This document shows, piece by piece, positions 33,870 through 44,238 of a DNA stretch of 64,000 nucleotides; positions within the stretch are counted from its first letter, which is position 1; each line of letters opens with the position of its first letter. The position numbers and the translations under genes are program-made. This DNA comes from Nectonema munidae. Its lineage: Eukaryota; Nematomorpha; Nectonematoida; Nectonematidae. The DNA lies in contig JAUIRK010000129.1 in NCBI GenBank assembly GCA_030549495.1, forward strand, positions 479,221-543,220, read 5' to 3'. The notes beneath the pieces were generated by a model that was not told the DNA's origin, ran no database searches, and was given only the letters and a program-made list of their open reading frames with translations.

Positions 33870-35470
33870 TTGATTTACAGGTTTAATCGATTTTTTGATA
33901 GGTTTTATTGATTTTATAAAAAATGAACATTACCATTAAATTCTGAATACTTGAATTGTATAAAAACTTTAAAAGAATTAAAATTTTAATTTTGACATGG
34001 GCTGTCATATTTAAATTATTTTGTCAGGTTTGACTAATATTTATAAAAAAAAGGAATATAACCAGTAAACACAGCCTACTTGAAAATGGGTATATGTGTG
34101 TAAAAAGCCATACACGGTAAACTTCATAACCTCCCAATACTTTCTATTAAACGTAATTCTCTCATTTAAAAAACCGTGCCTGATCCTTTTCTTTTGGGAT
34201 AAATCAATTTTTTTTGACAGTTTTGATTGATTTTTATAAAAAAATGAATATCACCACTGAATTACTCATGCTTAAAAATGGGTATATATGTGTAAAAAAC
34301 TTTATATTATTACTTAGATAAAAAGTTTCTTTTTAAGATGAGCTGTCATATATAAATCAATGCTTTGATAACTTTAATTGATTTTTATAAAAAAAAAAAT
34401 GAATATCACCGCTGAATTCAGCATGCTTGAAAATGGGTGTATATGTGTAAAAAACATTATATAATTATTTAAATAAAAAGTTTCTTTTTTTGAGATGAGC
34501 TGTCATATGTAAATCACTTTTTTGACAGGTGATTTTCATAAAAAAATGAATATCACCACTGAATTCAGCATATTTGAAAATGGGTATACATGTGTAAAAA
34601 ACTTTATATACTTATTTAGATAAAAAGTTCCTTTTTGAGATGAGCTGTCACATTTAAATCAATTTTTTGACAGGTTTGATTGATTTTCATAAAAAATGAA
34701 TATCACTAATGATTTCAGCATGCTTGGAAATGGGTGTATATGTGTAAAAAACATTATATAATTATTTAGATAAAAAGTTTCTTTTTTGAGATGAGCTGTC
34801 ATATGTAAATCACTTTTTTGACAAGTTTGAATGATTTTCATAAAAAATAAATATCACCACTGAATTCCGCATATTTGAAAATGGGTATACATGTGTAAAA
34901 ATTTATATACTTATTTAGATAAAAAGTTCCTTTTTCAAATGAGCTGTCACATTTAGATCAATTTTTTGACAGGTTTGATTGATTTTCATAAAAAAATGAA
35001 TATCACCACTGAATTCAGCATATTTGAAAATGGGTATACATGTGTAAAAAACTTTATATACTTATTTAGATAAAAAGTTCCTTTTTGAGATGAGCTGTCA
35101 CATTTAGATCAATTTTTTGACAGGATTCATTGATTTTCATAAAAAATGAATATCACCACTGAATTCAGCATATTTGAAAATGGGTATACATGTGTAAAAA
35201 ACTTTATATACTTATTTAGATAAAAAGTTCCTTTTTGAGATGAGCTGTCACATTTAAATCATTTTTTTGACAGGTTAGATTAATTTTCATAAAAAATGAA
35301 TATCACCACTGAATTCAGCATATTTGAAAATGGGTATACACGCGTAAAAAACTTTATATATTTATTTAAATAAAAAGTTCCTTTTTGAGATGACTTGTCA
35401 AATATAAATCAATTTTTTGACAGGTTTGATTGATTTTGATAAAAAATGGACATCACCACTGAATTTAGCA
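33870..35470 (+). repeat. Tandem array 2 inside the long TTAA element
   Basis: About ten units of ~150 bp with the phrases 'tatcaccactgaattcagc', 'gaaaatgggtatacatgtg', 'agataaaaagttcct' and 'gagatgagctgtcac'. Unit starts at 35001, 35151 and 35301 show an exact 150-bp period in the right part, while the left part is more diverged. That gradient suggests recent expansion at the right side. Confidence 0.88.
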
Positions 35471-36850
35471 TAGTTGAAATATATATATGTAACATTAAAA
35501 ATATTTATAAAAACTTATTAATATCTGAGAAAAATAGGGGGGGGGCACTTTGCGCCCCCAGCACTTGAGCGGACAAATTTTGCCCAGCACTAATAGGGTT
35601 AAGAGTCTTTTAGACATGTTCAACGATGTAAAAAAATTGTCACACGTCACGTTGTGACCCTTTAGTCCTTTTGTCATATCCATCACAACACGCTCTCCTT
35701 GATTTTTTTCAGCTGCATTTCCAGGTTGCTTTCCCAAATATGGCTGGATGTTCCATAGGTAAAAACTCTCAACATCTGCTAAAATCCAAAACTTTAATCC
35801 ATATTTATCTGGTTTGGTAGGAATGTACTGTCTAAAAGGACAATTTCCACTGAAGCCTCTGAGCTGCTCATCTACTGTTACTTGAAAAGTTTTGGTAGAA
35901 TAGCAACCCATTCATCGCAAATTTCTTTAATTGGAGCAAACTTATTTTTTTCTCTTCTATTTTCCCTTGTTTTTTTGTCATCAAATCGTAAAACTCTTGA
36001 AATCATTTTGAAGTTTTTCAGAGACATTGTAGCTCTAAAAATCCTTCTCCCAATATCATCATCCCATAAGCTGGCAGTGGACTCGTTTTTGGATTTGAAA
36101 ACTCCAGCAAGAATCAACAGGCCTAAATAAGCTTCAAACTTTACGGTATCAAGCTCCACCCAGCTATCACCCATCACAACTTTGCCTTCAATGTTAGTCC
36201 ACTTCATTATTGTATTCAAAATTTTTGGTGGAAAAAATTGCATAAAAGCTGTGTACACATCTTCTATCCTTGAGCAAGCATAACTTGTTGGACCAGGCTT
36301 CATTGATATGCTATTATAACACCTTTCTTTAATTGAATAATCAAAATCGTCATGATACCATTTTGTCTCCCCATCTTTCGAAAGACAATACTCATGAGTT
36401 TCCTCATCTTCTAAATTAGAAAGCATTCCATTGGAAAAATCACTATAACATTCTTCAAACTCACATAATGAAACATGATCTTCTACCTCAGAAAACTCGC
36501 TAGTGGAAGGGGAAAAGTCGCTGTACATGCCTTTATAAAAAATGTAACAATTTAGTACTAAAAAAAACTTAAATTATGAAAAGAAAAAATTAATTACTCT
36601 AATTTTTTCTTGTTTGGACTCTTTTGAACCCAAGGATCTCAAATGTATAAAAAAAATATATCCTAATATGTTAAACATTTTATTGTGTTATAAAAATTAT
36701 TTTGTGATTTTTATATTATATGTAACAAATACTTAAAACTTAAGGCTATGATAATTTTGAAATTTTTAATAAAAGATAATTTTTTAAAAAATTAGATTTA
36801 AATGAGCCCTAGGATCTTATAAGGGTTAAAAGCTGTACCAACCAACCAAC

Positions 36851-38759
36851 TGTCCTGTATTTTTTTTATTTATTTTTTAGCCAATATTTTGTCAAGAAGT
36901 TTAATGGTGTCGATTTAATTTTTTTCAAATTGGTCTGTGTAAAATAAGCTGCAAATATAAAGTTAAATAACTTTGTAAATAATTTGAGAATTTAATTTAA
37001 ATTTTGCATATTAACTAAATATAATATAGAATAAATATATTCAAAGTTTCAATTAAATCTGTGGGCTAGAATTTATATGATAGCCTCTCAAACTTCTCTA
37101 AAAATTTTGGGAGCCATTTTAAGGGTAAAATAAGTTGCAAATTCGACGGCCATTTTTTTTGGATTTTTAAAAATGGCGAATTCTTTTATTATTTTTGCTT
37201 CTAAAATATAATACAACAATTTTTCTTTCACGAGTTTTCTATTGTTTCAAATTTTTTTTATAGTTTGAACTTTGCTTTTTCTGTAAGAAATTTAACTTAT
37301 TTATTTAATTGTTTTTATAAGTTCATCGCTTATTATAATAATTTTTTTGAAGGTTGGCCTTAATATTTTTACTTAATTTATTTTATAAGTTCATCCCCTA
37401 TTATATTAAACTTTTTCAAGGCTGATCTCTGCTTTATCTGTAAGAAATTCAACTTTTTTCCTTAATTCTTTATTATAAGTTCATATTAAATATTTTTTAA
37501 ATTTTTTCCTTTAGCACTTTTCTAGTACTTAGAATGAACATCAACAGGTGACAACACCAGAACGCGCCTGTCTGACATAGAAGGAGCCCCATCTGTTGTA
37601 TACTAACACTTTTAGACTTTATAGATATTTAACCAAAGATGAGAAAATGTCTTTAGAAGTTGTAGTTTTGTAGAGTGGTACCAAAGAAACAACTTCTTCT
37701 GAAACACTAATTTTTTGGATATACTTTGAATAAAAATTGATAGCTTTGTAATATCAGTAGTATCGGTGCTTTCATCAATGGTTAAATAAAATGGGATTAA
37801 ATTTTTAGCAACATCGCCAAAGGTTTCTCTTTTGTGGACAAACAATATCACATTTTTGTACCATGCACTTTTTAATTAACTCACTAACACTAGAAGAGCT
37901 TTTGCAATTTCTATAGAAATAACATAGTCCGATTTAACACTTAACTCACTGATTTCTTTGCTGCTGACAAAAACTGGTTGTTGCTTTGTTAAGCAACTTG
38001 TCCACTCATCAATTTTTTCTAGTCTTCGTTTACCTTATAAATCTTTATATTTTTCAGCATGCTTCCTCTCGTAGTGTCTTTTAATAGTGTATATTCTTTA
38101 AGAACAAATTCTTTGACAGTAGATTAGATATATTAGTTTTCCGTTTCTAAAAGTAAAAAGATATAATTCTGCTCACGTCTGCTGAAATATGCGAAATTCA
38201 TTATTTCTTTTTCTTTTTTTTTCTGAACTTGACATTAAAATGAAATTTAATATTTCTAAAAACTTTCAAATGAATCAATAAAAAATCATAATTGTCTATT
38301 TAAAAATCATTCATTTTGTATGAAATTATCCACATCTGCCGGGAGACTCGTGGTTTTCCAGTTTTTATTTTTATCTTCCGGTTTTTTACAGTAGCAAATC
38401 AACTAATAAAATAGTGTCAAAAGACATCACGAAATTAAAGATCTTGTTTCAAATGATGAAAATAGTTGTAATAAGTGTCATAACGTTTCTAAGAATTATG
38501 GTTCTGGAAAATATAATGTATCATTTAAAGCGAATCAAAAGTGACTTATCCTATAAAAGAAGTTCGAAAAACACATGAGAGGCTACAAAAATATTTTTTA
38601 AAGAACTTCATTGATAAAATATTTTGTTTAGTTTCTTTGATAATCTATTATATCTATTATTTATTTTGAGCATTGTTTTGTTTTAAAATTTAAATGAATT
38701 AAAATTAAAATGAATTAAAATTTCTAATTTCTAAAATAGAAAGATACTCTTATAATAAT
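36851..38759. other. AT-rich intergenic DNA
   Basis: A minus-strand frame at 37851-37612 ('FYLTIDESTDTTDITKLSIFI') resembles the catalytic-core start of hAT transposases, where 'DESTD' is common. It is probably a short hAT fragment reaching to about 38030. The rest, including several TATT-rich imperfect repeats at 37180-37500, shows no supported feature. Confidence 0.4.
37612..38030 (-). pseudogene. Short hAT transposase fragment
   Basis: On the minus strand, 'FYLTIDESTDTTDITKLSIF' (about 37800-37740) matches the widespread hAT pattern 'F.LALDESTD..D.AQL..FI', with the first catalytic Asp. The following 'SKKLVFQKKLF' fits the next segment. Only ~140 residues of resemblance remain, with stops on both sides. 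Confidence rests on this one motif. Confidence 0.55.
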
Positions 38760-41330
38760 TATGTCACACAAAAAAAGTTATAAAGCAATTGAAAAAAATA
38801 AAGGTCAATGGACAGAAAATATATTAAAATTTCAAGATTCACATAAAAAATAACCAAACACCTTTTGTTTGCGTAATATCAAATATTTCATCGAAATAAT
38901 CCAGTTTTTGTTTTTTTGAAACAATTTTCATAAAAAGTTACCAAATCATTCAATTTTAACTGGGTTGCTTGATCAGATAAACATCGGAAATTAAGTTTTC
39001 CTTTCCATAAATTTATGATTTCGCCTCTTATAGCATTGATTCTTTCTTTTTTTGCTTTTATTGTTTTGGCGAGAAAATGAAAACGACTTATGATATGTGT
39101 CTTCATTGGAATTGTGGTGATATCCCTTAAAGAACTTTTTTGCAAAGGAATACATCGTCGTTCCGAAAATAAAAAGTTTATCAGTGAGTTGACACTAAAG
39201 GATACTCAAATAGTCAATTAGCAAAAGCAAATTCTATTCATCCATTAAAAAGAATAAAGAAATTGGGGGAACAACATGCAAGAAATGAGTTAATTACTAC
39301 TTATGAAGATGATGACTCAAAATCTTCTATCAGTCAGTTGCAAAGTGAAGAAGAGGAACCTCCCGTTAAAAAATATAATAAAACTAATATTTAGATACTA
39401 AATTGGTAACAAATATATGTTTATCAACGAGCAAAGCTGCCAAGGTTTGTAAAAGTTTTGCAGAACAAGGTATCAAGGTTCCCATTCCAACTCAACCTGC
39501 AATATACAAAGCTGTTAGAAGAAAAGGAACTGTTATGAAAAAAGAAATGATGGAAATGTTATCTAAAGAATTTTGGTGTGTCCATTTTGATGAAAAAAAT
39601 TAATGGTAATGAAATTCAGGTTAGTGCTGAAAAATAAAACAAGAAAAGTTAGGATAAATGCTGTAATAATAGTTGGTGGAAAATCTCAAACAATTGCTGG
39701 CTTAGTTGCAAATACAATTGAAGAATATTAGCTTTGGGAGTCGATAAAAATGATCATCAGTGATGCTACAGTCACACAAAATTTTTACAGAAAATGTTTG
39801 CTGAGAGGAATTTAGAAGAACCATAATATATAAGTTGCCAGCATCACATACATGATAGAATACTTTATCTGGTAATGAATCAAAATTTCAAAGCAAACAA
39901 CACTTCCCCTAACATAGAATATCCATTAATTCAAGAACTTGTGAAAAATTACAACAAATTGATTTTAAATTTTCAAAATGGTGAAGAAAAATATTATGAG
40001 AGATCAGTGAGAAGAGATGATATGAGGTTCTTGTTCCATAGAAGTTTTTAAATATTTTGAAGAAAATGGTGTTTTCCACAAATTATGTTCTCAATACTTC
40101 CAAACATCAGTAGAGCAAGATGGAACAATTTAAGAATTCTTGCATTTATTCTTTTACCCAAGTGGAGAGCTTCCTTGGTTAGTACATGCCGCTTTTTTAT
40201 TATGATTGGGAGAAATTTTTGTTTAATGATCAAAAGTATAATGAAAATAATTTCGAAAACCTTAACCCTATTAGTGCTGGGCTAAATTTTGGCTCAAGTG
40301 CTGGAGGGGGGGGGGCGTAAAGTGCCGCCTATTTTTCTGAGATATTAATAAGTTTTTATAAAAAATTTTAATGTTACATTTATATTTCAACTATGTTGAA
40401 TTTAGTGGTGATATTCATTTTTTATGAAAATCAATCAAACCTGTCAAAAAATTGATTTATATTTGACAGCTCATCTCAGAAAGTAACTTTTTATTTAAAT
40501 AATTATATAAAGTTTTTTAAACATATATACCCATTTTCAAATATGCTGAATTCAGTGGTTATATTTATTTTTTTATGAAAATCAATCAAACATGTCAAAA
40601 ACCGAAAATTTGATTAAAACTTATAGGTATTTTCACATCCTGAATGTAAAAAATGAGTCCAGAAATGAAACCAGCATGGTCGATTTAGTATAAACATATT
40701 TTATATAAAATTTGAAGGAATATTTTATTAGATATATTTCGGATTAATCAAAATTTTGATTGACATTTTCTAAAAAGTAGCCATGATTATTGAGAAAATT
40801 AAATATATAAAGTTTTATGCGTTCAAAACTGTATATAATTATAAATTTTCAAGGTAGTATATAATATAGATCCTAAGTTATAAGGTTAACTACAGATAAT
40901 GTAAAAATGTTGCTGAAAAAATTTGATTTTGATTGACAGTTTTTGAAATGAAAGGGTCATTCAACTACCATGAAAATGGTATTAAAAGATGCAGCTAACG
41001 ATTTTAGGAAAAGTCACGAAATTTGAAGGGATATGATTCAGCTAATTTTGTACAATTAATTTTTTAGTAAAGGTGGGGGAGGGGGGGGGGGGAAGCGTTT
41101 TACGCCCCCAGCACTAATAGGGTTAAAATATTTAAACCTTATAAAAACGCGATTTCATGCTTACAATATCATTGGAAAAAAAGAAAGTTCAAAGCTGAAC
41201 ATATCGAGGAGTAACCAATGCGCTGAAAGAGCAATTAAAGTCATTTAGGATGTTTATAAAAGCTGTAAAAACAAAAATATCATGTCAGAAAAATTTATTT
41301 TGAGTAATTTGAACATGAGATGAATGAAGT
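38760..41330 (+). pseudogene. Transposase-like remnant X2 ('CQHHVLDRIL' family), rearranged
   Basis: Plus-strand blocks match X1: 'STSKAAKVCKSFAEQGI' (~39430), 'SCQHHIHDRILYLVMNQNF' (~39836), 'IEYPLIQELVKNYNKL' (~39925), 'NISRARWNNLRILAFILL' (~40100) and, after a nested TTAA element (40262-41126), 'YKNAISCLQYHWKK' (~41135). The N-terminal segment is on the other strand (39145-38850, 'KAKKERINAIRGEIINLW' and 'DEIFDITQTKGVWL'). This indicates inversion of ~300 bp or two head-to-head copies. Stops and frame changes are frequent. Confidence 0.7.
40262..41126. mobile_element. Compact TTAA element (second copy)
   Basis: 857 bp (40266-41122) with ends CCCTATTAGTGCTGGG and CCCCAGCACTAATAGGG and TTAA on both sides. 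It runs opposite to the 31235-35602 copy. It has essentially one unit of each internal repeat instead of arrays, and an empty site where the long copy has a MITE. Poly-G runs lie near both ends. It interrupts transposase remnant X2 between the codons for 'KTL' and 'KIFKPYK'. Confidence 0.93.
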
Positions 41331-42241
41331 TGCATTTTAATTATTGATTTAATAATTTTTTTTTCTAAAAAATGTTTATTTTTGGCTCTGAAATGTTTTT
41401 TTGATTGGTGCGTGAACTTTTTTACATCCTAAAAGGAGCTTATTTTATTTATCTCTGGACAAAAACCCATTAATGAATAACATAGGGTTTTCAAGTTGAA
41501 AAAAGTTATAACCCTATTGTAGCTACTTTTAGATAAATGAAATTATTCTATATCAAAGACGGCGAGTTATTTTGATTTTATTTAGTTGTTATTTTGACTA
41601 TCATTTAAAGATTTAATAAATGAAACGGACATTTTTTACATTTTAGTTTTTTTTAAAGGGGCAGACAATCTTTATTTTATTCGACACAGATGTCCCACTT
41701 GTCTCAAAGGCAAAAAGAAACATGAATCATTTACATATGTCATTTTACAAACCTCAAACACTCGCTTGCAGATTTCTTAATCATCACTAATTACTTTCTT
41801 TACATTTGTAGTATTTGTGTTTCATTTTATATTTCATATGCACATTAGGAATTTATATTACTCAGAATATTTTATTTTTAATTAAGCGCATGATGATGAG
41901 AAAAATTAAGCTTAAAGAGAGATAAAGAAACTTGTAAAATGACATGTGTAAATGATATATGTGTTTTCTTGCTTTTGTAGCTTTCTTGACGATCTACGCT
42001 AGCCTTCTAATCAAACATAATTGAGAATTTAATTATTATTTTTTTAATTTTTAATTTTTCAAATTAAGAATCTGCATCGGTATAAGAATCGTATATTTTT
42101 TTTTAAGAAACGGTAACCGAATCCAACAAAACTTATCGTGCCTCTTTAGTATTTTGAGATTATAATATTTCTTGTTTTAAGGAGAAAACAAAATAGGTTG
42201 CAAAGTTAAATCAAGTAATTTCCTTACATTCTTACTCATGG
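41331..42241. other. Intergenic DNA upstream of GTPBP3
   Basis: AT-rich, no repeat or coding resemblance. The GTPBP3 promoter or operon promoter should lie here, but no core element can be singled out by eye. Confidence 0.4.
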
Positions 42242-42260
42242 GTTTGTCTTTCTTTTTCAG
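42242..42260 (+). promoter_or_regulatory. Splice acceptor in the GTPBP3 5' region
   Basis: A pyrimidine-rich tract ends in 'tttctttttcag' 48 bp before the GTPBP3 ATG. No donor for a 5'-UTR intron is evident nearby. It could be a cis intron end or a spliced-leader acceptor, like the one at 43857. Confidence 0.45.
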
Positions 42261-42308
42261 TGCTTTAATCCAAGAAAAAGTTCTTCCTCTTGATTCATAG
42301 TATTTTAA

Positions 42309-43817
42309 ATGTTTAAAATTCACAGTAAATCCTTTTCTTCAATTTTTGCACTTTCAACCCCTTATGGAAAATCAGGTATCAGCGTTTTTAGAATTTCTGG
42401 CAGCAGTTCTTCACACATTTTACGCAAGCTAACAAAGTCCCAAAAATTGCCAAAGCCAAGAATGGCGACTTATTTAAGTTTTTACTGTGGGGAAACTAAC
42501 CAACTCATAGATAAGGGGATGTGTTTATGGTTTCCACAACCCAATTCGTTTACTGGCGAAGATTGTGTTGAGTTGCACTTGCACGGAAGCACAGCAGTAA
42601 TTGATATGATGTCAAAAGTTCTATCGAAAGATGCTCTTTGTCGACTCGCTCAACCCGGAGAATTTATTAAGCGAAGGTTCTTGGCAGGAAAAGCAAGTGT
42701 TAGGGAAGTTGAAGCTACAAGAGATTTGATCGCATCCGAAACTGAAAAGCAATTAATCTTAGCAAATCAACAACTACAAGTGGACTCACGTGATTGGAGT
42801 ATTGAGGTAGGGCGTATCAAAGAAGAATTGATTTCCTGTAAAGCCTCTATTGAAGCAATGATTGACTTCAACGAAGAAGACAACGTTAATAGCGATAACA
42901 TAGGAATCGTGTACAGAAAAGTGGTAGAAGTTGACTCATCTATTCAAGGTATGCTTAGGCTGGCTGAGTTGAGGCAAAAATTAAGAAATGGAATAAAGGT
43001 TTGCATTGTAGGTCAGCCTAACGCTGGCAAAAGTACTTTGATAAATGTGCTTAGCAAACAACCTGTCTCTATCACTTCCAATATTCCGGGTACTACTAGA
43101 GATGTTATTAAGAGTTTCTGCAATGTTTCTGGCTATCCTGTCGTTTTTATAGATACTGCAGGCTTAAGAAATACAGGAAAAGGAATCTGTGAAATTGAAA
43201 AGGAAGGAATAAAAAAAGCGTACGAAGCAATTAACCAATCCCAGATTCTAATTCTTATGATTGACGTCTTAAATTGCTATCCGAAATATCCTAACTGCCA
43301 TGATCTTTCACAATATATTCACTCTCACATGCTTAGCCTGGGCATTGATGTTAATAATGTTGAGAATACAAATCAAAAAGTTTTAATTCTTTTTAATAAG
43401 ATTGATGCAATAAAGAAGGAAGATTATGAAGTTTTAGAAGAGTCATGCGGCCATCTTCTCTCAGCGGAGAATTCCGCTTGTAATTCATCAAGCGTTCTCT
43501 TGGTGTCTCTTTTACAAGAAAATTACGTGAACTTGATACATGAAAACCTAAGTGTGTATGTCTCTGAAATGGTTAAAGATTGCTTTAATCAAAATAAGCT
43601 AATTTTAGCATCTACACAAATTTCAGCTTTGCATGAGTGTTCAAAAAATTTGAAAGCCATTTTTGGGTTGAATCTAAAAGAAGTTGATAAAAATATTGAA
43701 TTTTTTGCACATGACTTGTTTCTTGCTATTGAAAGTATGGAAAAACTAACAGGTAAAAGGATACAGCATGATGAAATTTTAAACGTTTTATTTAAAGATT
43801 TTTGTATAGGCAAATAA
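42309..43817 (+). CDS. GTPBP3: tRNA modification GTPase GTPBP3/MnmE, mitochondrial
   Basis: A single-exon gene of 502 codons, full length for the MnmE/GTPBP3 family. With MTO1 it installs the taurinomethyl group on wobble U34 of mitochondrial tRNAs. The N-terminal domain begins 'FALSTPYGKSGISVFRISG'. The G domain has G1 'GQPNAGKST' at residue ~235, G2 'TTRDV', G3 'DTAG' at ~282 and G4 'NKID' at ~363. The C-terminus is 'FCIGK' with the conserved Cys. The first ~12 residues are basic and Ser-rich, fitting a short mitochondrial signal. The start is the first ATG after the acceptor at 42260. The stop codon overlaps AATAAA (43813-43818). The next gene starts only 48 bp later on the same strand. 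Confidence 0.97.
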   Translation: MFKIHSKSFSSIFALSTPYGKSGISVFRISGSSSSHILRKLTKSQKLPKPRMATYLSFYCGETNQLIDKGMCLWFPQPNSFTGEDCVELHLHGSTAVIDMMSKVLSKDALCRLAQPGEFIKRRFLAGKASVREVEATRDLIASETEKQLILANQQLQVDSRDWSIEVGRIKEELISCKASIEAMIDFNEEDNVNSDNIGIVYRKVVEVDSSIQGMLRLAELRQKLRNGIKVCIVGQPNAGKSTLINVLSKQPVSITSNIPGTTRDVIKSFCNVSGYPVVFIDTAGLRNTGKGICEIEKEGIKKAYEAINQSQILILMIDVLNCYPKYPNCHDLSQYIHSHMLSLGIDVNNVENTNQKVLILFNKIDAIKKEDYEVLEESCGHLLSAENSACNSSSVLLVSLLQENYVNLIHENLSVYVSEMVKDCFNQNKLILASTQISALHECSKNLKAIFGLNLKEVDKNIEFFAHDLFLAIESMEKLTGKRIQHDEILNVLFKDFCIGK

Positions 43818-43818
43818 A
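43813..43818 (+). terminator. Poly(A) signal AATAAA overlapping the GTPBP3 stop
   Basis: AATAAA includes the TAA stop of GTPBP3. It lies 38 bp before a splice acceptor (43856-43857) that precedes the next ATG. This spacing is what polycistronic units resolved by cleavage and trans-splicing look like. Confidence 0.6.
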
Positions 43819-43839
43819 GTTTATTTAAATATGAATATA

Positions 43840-43857
43840 AATATATTTTTATTTTAG
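43840..43857 (+). promoter_or_regulatory. Candidate trans-splice acceptor before the small gene
   Basis: 'aatatatttttattttag' ends with AG at 43856-43857, leaving an 8-nt leader (CATAATTA) before ATG 43866. Such a short leader after a strong U-rich acceptor is typical of spliced-leader addition. A cis intron would need a donor inside the GTPBP3 coding region, which is unlikely. Confidence 0.55.
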
Positions 43858-43865
43858 CATAATTA

Positions 43866-44199
43866 ATGACTTCTTCGCATATCGATGATGGATCGTCAAG
43901 TAGGTGAATTTTAAAGGCAATGTAGTAGAAGAATACTAATTTGATTAATCGTATTTTTAGGTGTTACTGTTGAAGATGACATGGGTACCAATTGCGCTGT
44001 CCTCCAACTAAATCGTATGGATAAGGATATAGCGATTGCCATCAGTAAGCATGTAATGTGTCAACAAAAGATGGCAGCCAACAACAGTATAAACGAAGGT
44101 GAAAAGAGATCAATAACGCAAGATCTAAAGGAAGAGGGAGGGGTGGATGTGAAGAATAGTGCATATACCGTTGTGCATGAACAAAGAACGGCGCTATGA
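43866..44199 (+). CDS. Small two-exon gene of unknown function, downstream cistron
   Basis: Exon 1 (43866-43899, 'MTSSHIDDGSS') ends at a GTAGGT donor. A 61-bp intron contains TACTAAT at 43934-43940 as a good branch point and ends TTTTTAG at 43960. Exon 2 (43961-44199) continues in phase, 'VTVEDDMGTNCAVLQLNRM', to a TGA. The product is about 91 residues with an acidic N-terminus, no obvious signal peptide or membrane segment, and a Lys/Glu-rich middle. I do not recognise the family. An AATAAA follows at about 44227. The acceptor 8 nt upstream and the tight spacing to GTPBP3 suggest both are in one transcription unit. Reality as a gene rests on the splice signals and phase. Confidence 0.62.
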
Positions 44200-44238
44200 A
44201 AGACTGGGTTATAACGTTGTTATAACAATAAAAAACCG

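Larger units (their letters stand above)
31235..35602. mobile_element. Long TTAA element with two internal tandem arrays
   Basis: A 4,360-bp element (31239-35598) has inverted ends CCCTATTAGTGC and GCACTAATAGGG and TTAA on both sides, inserted in the piggyBac transposase gene. It has no transposase of its own. A compact copy (40266-41122) has the same ends. Most extra length comes from two tandem arrays: about 31740-33190 (unit ~150 bp, key phrase 'aatcaaatttgcggtttac') and about 33870-35470 (unit ~150 bp, key phrase 'tatcaccactgaattcagc'). The CCC start and TTAA target indicate a non-autonomous piggyBac-type element. Confidence 0.93.
30419..36829 (-). mobile_element. piggyBac transposon, split by a nested element
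   Basis: TTAA at 30419-30422 and 36826-36829 flank short inverted ends (CCCTTATGGTACC and GATCTTATAAGGG). Without the 4.36-kb insertion at 31235-35602 the element is about 2.05 kb, normal for piggyBac. The minus-strand transposase starts at 36528 with an acidic N-terminus and continues through 'VTVDEQLRGFSG' (~35875), 'VTCDNFFTS' (~35645) and, past the insertion, 'VAVDVVDQM' (~30960). These supply the three catalytic Asp of the family. It ends in a Cys/His-rich domain ('CHLCINTKN', 'CSICDYFACKNH'). A frame change near 35890, where 'LPKLFK' meets 'TFQVTVDEQL', and the insertion itself make it non-functional. Confidence 0.93.

Noticed and set aside
43589-43813. Minus-strand 74-codon frame inside GTPBP3
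   Set aside because: Antisense shadow of the GTPBP3 coding sequence.
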